Source: Gilliamella sp. Occ3-1
GTDB lineage: Bacteria; Pseudomonadota; Gammaproteobacteria; Enterobacterales; Orbaceae
Direction of reading: 5' to 3'
Assembly: GCF_001690655.1 (NCBI RefSeq)
Contig: NZ_LZHQ01000024.1
Coordinates: 61,329 to 125,328, forward strand
Length of the DNA stretch: 64,000 bases
Shown here: one piece after another, positions 60,237 to 64,000 of the stretch
Layout: each line of letters begins with the position of its first letter
How positions within the stretch are numbered: position 1 is the stretch's first letter
The notes under the pieces: generated by a model
Told to the model about the DNA's origin: nothing
Databases searched by the model: none
The model's input: the letters and a program-made list of their open reading frames with translations, nothing else
Position numbers and translations under genes: made by a program

Positions 60237-62264
60237 ATGACAACTCAACGCAAAATATTGGTGACTTGTGCACTTCCTTATGCCAATGGTGCAATTCACT
60301 TAGGTCATATGCTAGAACACATTCAAGCTGATGTATGGGTACGCTATCAACGTATGCGTGGTAATGAGATCTATTTTATTTGTGCTGACGATGCCCATGG
60401 CACGCCAATTATGCTAAAGGCTCAGCAATTGGGAATTACTCCAGAGCAGATGATTAGTGAAGTCAAAACCGAACATCTACGTGATTTTTCTGGCTTTAAT
60501 ATTAGTTATGATAATTACCATTCAACACATAGCCCAGAAAATCGTGAGATATCAGAGCAAATTTATAAGCGTTTGAAAGCGAATGGTTATATTAAAACTA
60601 AAGTTATTTCACAGCTATTCGATCCTGAAAAACAGATGTTTTTACCTGATCGCTTTGTAAAAGGCACTTGCCCACGTTGTAAAGCGCCTGATCAGTATGG
60701 TGATAACTGTGAAGTGTGTAGTGCTACTTATAATCCTATTGATTTAATTGACCCTAAGTCTGTGGTTTCGGGCGCTACGCCGATTTTAAAAGAGTCTGAA
60801 CATTTCTTTTTTGATCTACCTGCTTTTTCAAATATGTTACAAGAGTGGATTCGCTCAGGAACATTACAAGATCAAGTTGCTAATAAAATGCAAGAATGGT
60901 TCGAATCAGGCTTACAACCGTGGGATATTAGCCGTGATGCACCTTATTTTGGATTTGAGATCCCCGATGCGCCTGGTAAGTATTTTTACGTTTGGTTAGA
61001 TGCACCAATCGGTTATATGGGATCTTTCTTAAATTACTGTAATAAACAAAATAAACCAATTTTTGATGAGTTTTGGGACAAAAATTCAAATACAGAACTT
61101 TACCATTTTATTGGTAAAGATATCGTGTACTTCCATAGTTTATTTTGGCCAGCTATGCTTGAAGGTAGTGAATATCGTAAACCATCGAATATTTTTGTTC
61201 ATGGGTATGTCACGGTTGACGGCGCAAAAATGTCTAAATCACGCGGTACTTTTATTCAAGCAAGTACCTATTTAAAACATTTAGATCCTGACTGTTTGCG
61301 TTATTATTATGCCGCTAAACTATCATCACATATCGATGATATTGACTTAAATTTAGAAGACTTTGTTCAACGTGTAAACAGTGATTTAGTCAACAAGGTC
61401 GTTAATATTGCTTCGCGTTCGGCTGGTTTTATTTATAAACGCTTTGACGGCAAATTATCAGATAAAGTGGCAGAGCCTGAACTGTATTCCTTGTTTGTTG
61501 AAAAAGCAGAAGTGATTGCTGACTACTTTGAACAACGCGAATCAGGCAAAGCAATTCGTGAAATTATGGCACTTGCTGACGAAGCTAACCGCTATATTGA
61601 CGAAAAGGCACCTTGGGTGGTTGCTAAACAAGAAGGGCAAGATCAAACATTGCAAGATATTTGCTCAATGGGAATTCACTTATTCCGCATCTTAATGACC
61701 TATTTAAAACCAATAGTGCCTTCATTGGCTGAACGTACAGAAGCATTTTTAAATAGCAAATTAGAATGGAATACTATTGCTAATGCGTTAACTAGTCATA
61801 AAATTAACCAGTTTAAAGCCTTATTTAATCGTATTGATATGGATAAAATTACAAACATGATTGAAGAAACAAAACAACAAGCTGCATTAGCCCAACCGGC
61901 AAAACCTAAAGTTGCTGAACCTATCGCCGAGACGATTAATTTTGACGACTTTGCTAAAGTCGATATGCGCGTTGCTTTAATTAAACATGCTTGCTTTGTT
62001 GAAGGATCCGATAAATTACTTCAATTAACGCTTGATATTGGTGACGAAACCCGTAATGTGTTTTCAGGTATCAAGCAGTTTTATCCTGACCCAGAGGTGT
62101 TAATTGGGCGTTTAACTATTATGATTGCTAACTTAGCTCCTCGTAAAATGCGCTTTGGTGTTTCAGAAGGTATGGTGCTTTGTGCGAGTGGTAAAGGTGA
62201 TGATGAAGGTGTGTACCTACTATCACCAGATAGTGGCGCTAAACCAGGAATGCGAATTTCGTAA
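60237..62264 (+). CDS. metG: Methionine-tRNA ligase
   Basis: A 675-residue class I synthetase. The HIGH motif is [11 protein letters not shown]; the zinc knuckle is [17 protein letters not shown] (about 145); the KMSKS motif is AKMSKSRGT (about 333). A C-terminal EMAP/tRNA-binding domain (about 575-675, [14 protein letters not shown]) gives dimerisation. It charges initiator and elongator tRNA-Met. A hairpin terminator follows. Confidence 0.97.
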   Translation: MTTQRKILVTCALPYANGAIHLGHMLEHIQADVWVRYQRMRGNEIYFICADDAHGTPIMLKAQQLGITPEQMISEVKTEHLRDFSGFNISYDNYHSTHSPENREISEQIYKRLKANGYIKTKVISQLFDPEKQMFLPDRFVKGTCPRCKAPDQYGDNCEVCSATYNPIDLIDPKSVVSGATPILKESEHFFFDLPAFSNMLQEWIRSGTLQDQVANKMQEWFESGLQPWDISRDAPYFGFEIPDAPGKYFYVWLDAPIGYMGSFLNYCNKQNKPIFDEFWDKNSNTELYHFIGKDIVYFHSLFWPAMLEGSEYRKPSNIFVHGYVTVDGAKMSKSRGTFIQASTYLKHLDPDCLRYYYAAKLSSHIDDIDLNLEDFVQRVNSDLVNKVVNIASRSAGFIYKRFDGKLSDKVAEPELYSLFVEKAEVIADYFEQRESGKAIREIMALADEANRYIDEKAPWVVAKQEGQDQTLQDICSMGIHLFRILMTYLKPIVPSLAERTEAFLNSKLEWNTIANALTSHKINQFKALFNRIDMDKITNMIEETKQQAALAQPAKPKVAEPIAETINFDDFAKVDMRVALIKHACFVEGSDKLLQLTLDIGDETRNVFSGIKQFYPDPEVLIGRLTIMIANLAPRKMRFGVSEGMVLCASGKGDDEGVYLLSPDSGAKPGMRIS

Positions 62265-62288
62265 TTGATACCTTTATTATAGAAGTCA

Positions 62289-62323
62289 CATCTTAACAAG
62301 TTAATATGCTTGTTAAGATGTTT
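62289..62323 (+). terminator. Terminator after metG
   Basis: CATCTTAACAAG (62289-62300) pairs perfectly with CTTGTTAAGATG (62309-62320) around an 8-base loop, followed by TTT. It lies 25 bases after the metG stop. Confidence 0.75.
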
Positions 62324-62716
62324 CCGATAACTATGTGTTTCAGTATAAAAATTGCTTATTTGATAAATAATTGTAGCTTTTGTTTTTTGGGGCTGTTTTT
62401 TTATTATAAATATGTTGCCATTCCAATTTTGAATTTATGTCGTTTGAGGGTACTGATGGTTGGTTGCTTAAACTTTTTAAAAAGCCTATAAAAGCCTTTC
62501 CGTTTACACTTAGAAACCTATTCCATATCTGGCGCCCAATTTCATTTAAACACCATTTTTTGATCGAAGTAAATAAAATTTCACTTTAAATCAATATGCT
62601 ATATTTTTCTTTTTATCCTGAAATTGGCAATCAAAATAACGATTGCCAAAGCTCAATTTTGTTAAAATTCATATTTTACTGTTTGGTTTAACATTACTTG
62701 TAAATTCATTATTTTC
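62324..62716. other. Intergenic region between metG and the SDR gene
   Basis: About 390 A+T-rich bases with no gene I can support. A hairpin TTGGCAATC (62624-62632) with GATTGCCAA (62641-62649) could end the leftward SDR transcript. A run of T (62386-62402) and short frames carry no recognisable domain. Confidence 0.45.
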
Positions 62717-63502
62717 TTACTTTTGATTTTCTGACGGATTTCCTGAATAAGGAAATATGCTGTCTTTTAGTGAAAAAGAGAAATCTTTAGTATTAATCTC
62801 CCCAATAATTTTGTTGCTATCGTATAAAGCCTGTAAAAATTCGGCCATTTGCTTTGCTGTATGGTACTTTGTAAAAGTTGCATCGTAGTTGTATTCACTA
62901 ACATTATTGGCTTTTTCACCAAATTCCGTTTTTGTTGCAGCAGGAGCCAATACCTTTGCGGTTAATTGTGCGTTAGCTTGCTTTAATTCCTGTGCTAGCC
63001 CTTCAGTAAAAGCATTGACATAGAATTTTGTTGCGCAATAAGTTACCGCATTAGGAACGAGAGTATACCCGCCTCGGGAGGAGATGTTTATTAGTTGTGT
63101 TTCGGGTTCATTTTGATATTTACGTACATACAGTGTTGAAAAAATCGTTAGGGTTTCAATATTTAAATGAAGCATTGATTCTATTTTTACTAAATCTTGA
63201 TCGCTAACACTGCCGTAATGACCAAAACCGGCATTATTAATCCATGTTTCAATAAAATAGCTGTCTAAATCATTAAAAAGGGAATAAGCGTTGGTTGGTT
63301 GTGATAAATCACAAAGTTTTATAATTACGTCTAATGCTGGGGCAATTTTTGCAATTTCTTGTTGTAAAAGTTCCAAATTTTCTTGTCTTCTTGCAATAAC
63401 AATAAGGTTTTTATTTCGTTTTGCAAAAGCAATAGCGGCAGCATAACCTATGCCTGAACTAGCACCTGTTATGGCGGTATATTTTTTATGTGTATTGGTC
63501 AT
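62717..63502 (-). CDS. Short-chain dehydrogenase/reductase
   Basis: A 261-residue classical SDR. TGASSGIGYAAA (NAD(P)-binding, about 14), WINNAGFGHYG (about 88), and the Ser-Tyr-Lys triad in INISSRGG and YCATKFY (about 155) are present. ARRQEN after the second strand suggests NADP preference. Similar proteins are YqjQ/DltE-like SDRs of unknown substrate. It stands alone between metG and an IS element; no operon to hint at a substrate. Confidence 0.8.
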   Translation of the reverse strand: MTNTHKKYTAITGASSGIGYAAAIAFAKRNKNLIVIARRQENLELLQQEIAKIAPALDVIIKLCDLSQPTNAYSLFNDLDSYFIETWINNAGFGHYGSVSDQDLVKIESMLHLNIETLTIFSTLYVRKYQNEPETQLINISSRGGYTLVPNAVTYCATKFYVNAFTEGLAQELKQANAQLTAKVLAPAATKTEFGEKANNVSEYNYDATFTKYHTAKQMAEFLQALYDSNKIIGEINTKDFSFSLKDSIFPYSGNPSENQK

Positions 63503-63693
63503 TTTTATTTCATCTAATATTTCAAATATCTGTATTTAATTAAAATCATTCAACCTATTGAATATATGATAAATGTAACTAACGTGTTTTTATCTCTAGA
63601 ATTACTTAACATAACTTGATAACCTGCGCGCATAAATAATGTTGTGTAGGCTTTGTAAATACCCCAAACTTAATACACAACTCACGTAGAAAA

Positions 63694-64000
63694 TTAAGCT
63701 GCCTGTTTTAATGTTTTATACTCGATCGGCGTCATATTATTTAGTGCTTCATGAGGCCTTTCGGTGTTATAAATCGTTAACCATTCTTCGGTTATTCTCC
63801 TTGCTTGCGCTAGGTTGTTAAAAAGATATAAATCTAACACTTCAGTTCGATAAGTCCGATTAAATCGTTCAATGTAACCATTTTGATAAGGGCTACCGGG
63901 TTTGATGTAATCTATAGTTATACCATGTGTTTTTGCCCAATTAGTAAACGTGTTTCCGGTGAATTCTGGTCCATTATCGACTCGTATTTTTAATGGATAC
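63694..64000 (-). mobile_element. IS3-family transposase, C-terminal part, cut by window edge
   Basis: The minus strand from the edge to TAA at 63694 encodes about 102 residues of a DDE integrase-core transposase. RVDNGPEFTG holds the second catalytic Asp, GSPYQNGYIERFNRTYRTEVLD the catalytic Glu, and YNTERPHEALNNMTPIEY the family tail. This is the OrfB end of an IS3-type element. The right inverted repeat must lie just left of 63694, perhaps near 63650-63690, but cannot be fixed without the other end. Confidence 0.9.

Noticed and set aside
62306..62491. Short rightward cysteine-rich frame after metG
   Set aside because: It begins inside the metG terminator hairpin loop and has no ribosome site or recognisable domain.

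Overview
The window is chromosomal DNA of a Gammaproteobacterium with a strongly A+T-rich genome (about two thirds A+T by eye). Gene order repeatedly matches enteric bacteria: recA-recX-alaS-csrA-tRNA-Ser/tRNA-Arg cluster, focA-pflB-pflA, leuLABCD, lptC-lptA-lptB-rpoN, pqiABC, yggX-mltC, and an rspAB/ydfJI/rspR set. The A+T bias, the fermentative and sugar-acid gene content and the compact intergenic regions suggest an insect-gut Orbaceae (Gilliamella-like). That placement is inference from content, not from a marker search.

Layout. 1-6.6 kb: a 2-hydroxycarboxylate transporter cut by the left edge, a WaaY-like LPS kinase, a GIY-YIG protein, srkA, engB, argD (behind two ArgR boxes), then yggX-mltC. 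6.6-11.6 kb: a 788-base gap with inverted repeats, then the pyruvate formate-lyase locus. 11.6-19.4 kb: a RarD-like permease, serS, four tRNA genes, csrA, alaS, recX and recA with a textbook LexA-controlled promoter. 19.8-25.7 kb: pqiABC, converging on a pabA/pabB-pabC fusion pair for folate synthesis. 25.8-32 kb: a CRP-preceded rspA-rspB-ydfJ-ydfI-rspR cluster for hexonate catabolism. 32-36.6 kb: a dead CHAP-domain gene, acyP, then the LPS-transport genes with rpoN. 36.6-41.7 kb: leuABCD with a leader peptide and attenuator. 41.9-50 kb: nfsB, ettA, a ybjD-waaP-waaG block and a radical-SAM gene. 50-64 kb: glyA, a large uncharacterised EF-hand membrane protein, uup, sotB, tpx, a class A acid phosphatase, mrp, metG, an SDR enzyme and the 3' part of an IS3-family transposase at the right edge.

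Functional themes. Anaerobic carbon flow (formate channel, pyruvate formate-lyase and its activase) and sugar-acid use fit a fermentative gut lifestyle. Envelope functions are prominent: LptA/B/C, WaaG/WaaP/WaaY-like, PqiABC and MltC. Control elements readable from sequence are a LexA operator at recA, paired ARG boxes at argD, perfect CRP palindromes at rspA and between tpx and the phosphatase gene, and a leucine attenuator.

I found no CRISPR array, prophage, secretion system or clear defence island. The most notable items are the leu attenuator, a tRNA-Arg array in which one copy carries a different anticodon, a YbjD protein whose Walker A lysine is arginine, the dead CHAP gene with two in-frame stops, and the uncharacterised EF-hand membrane protein.
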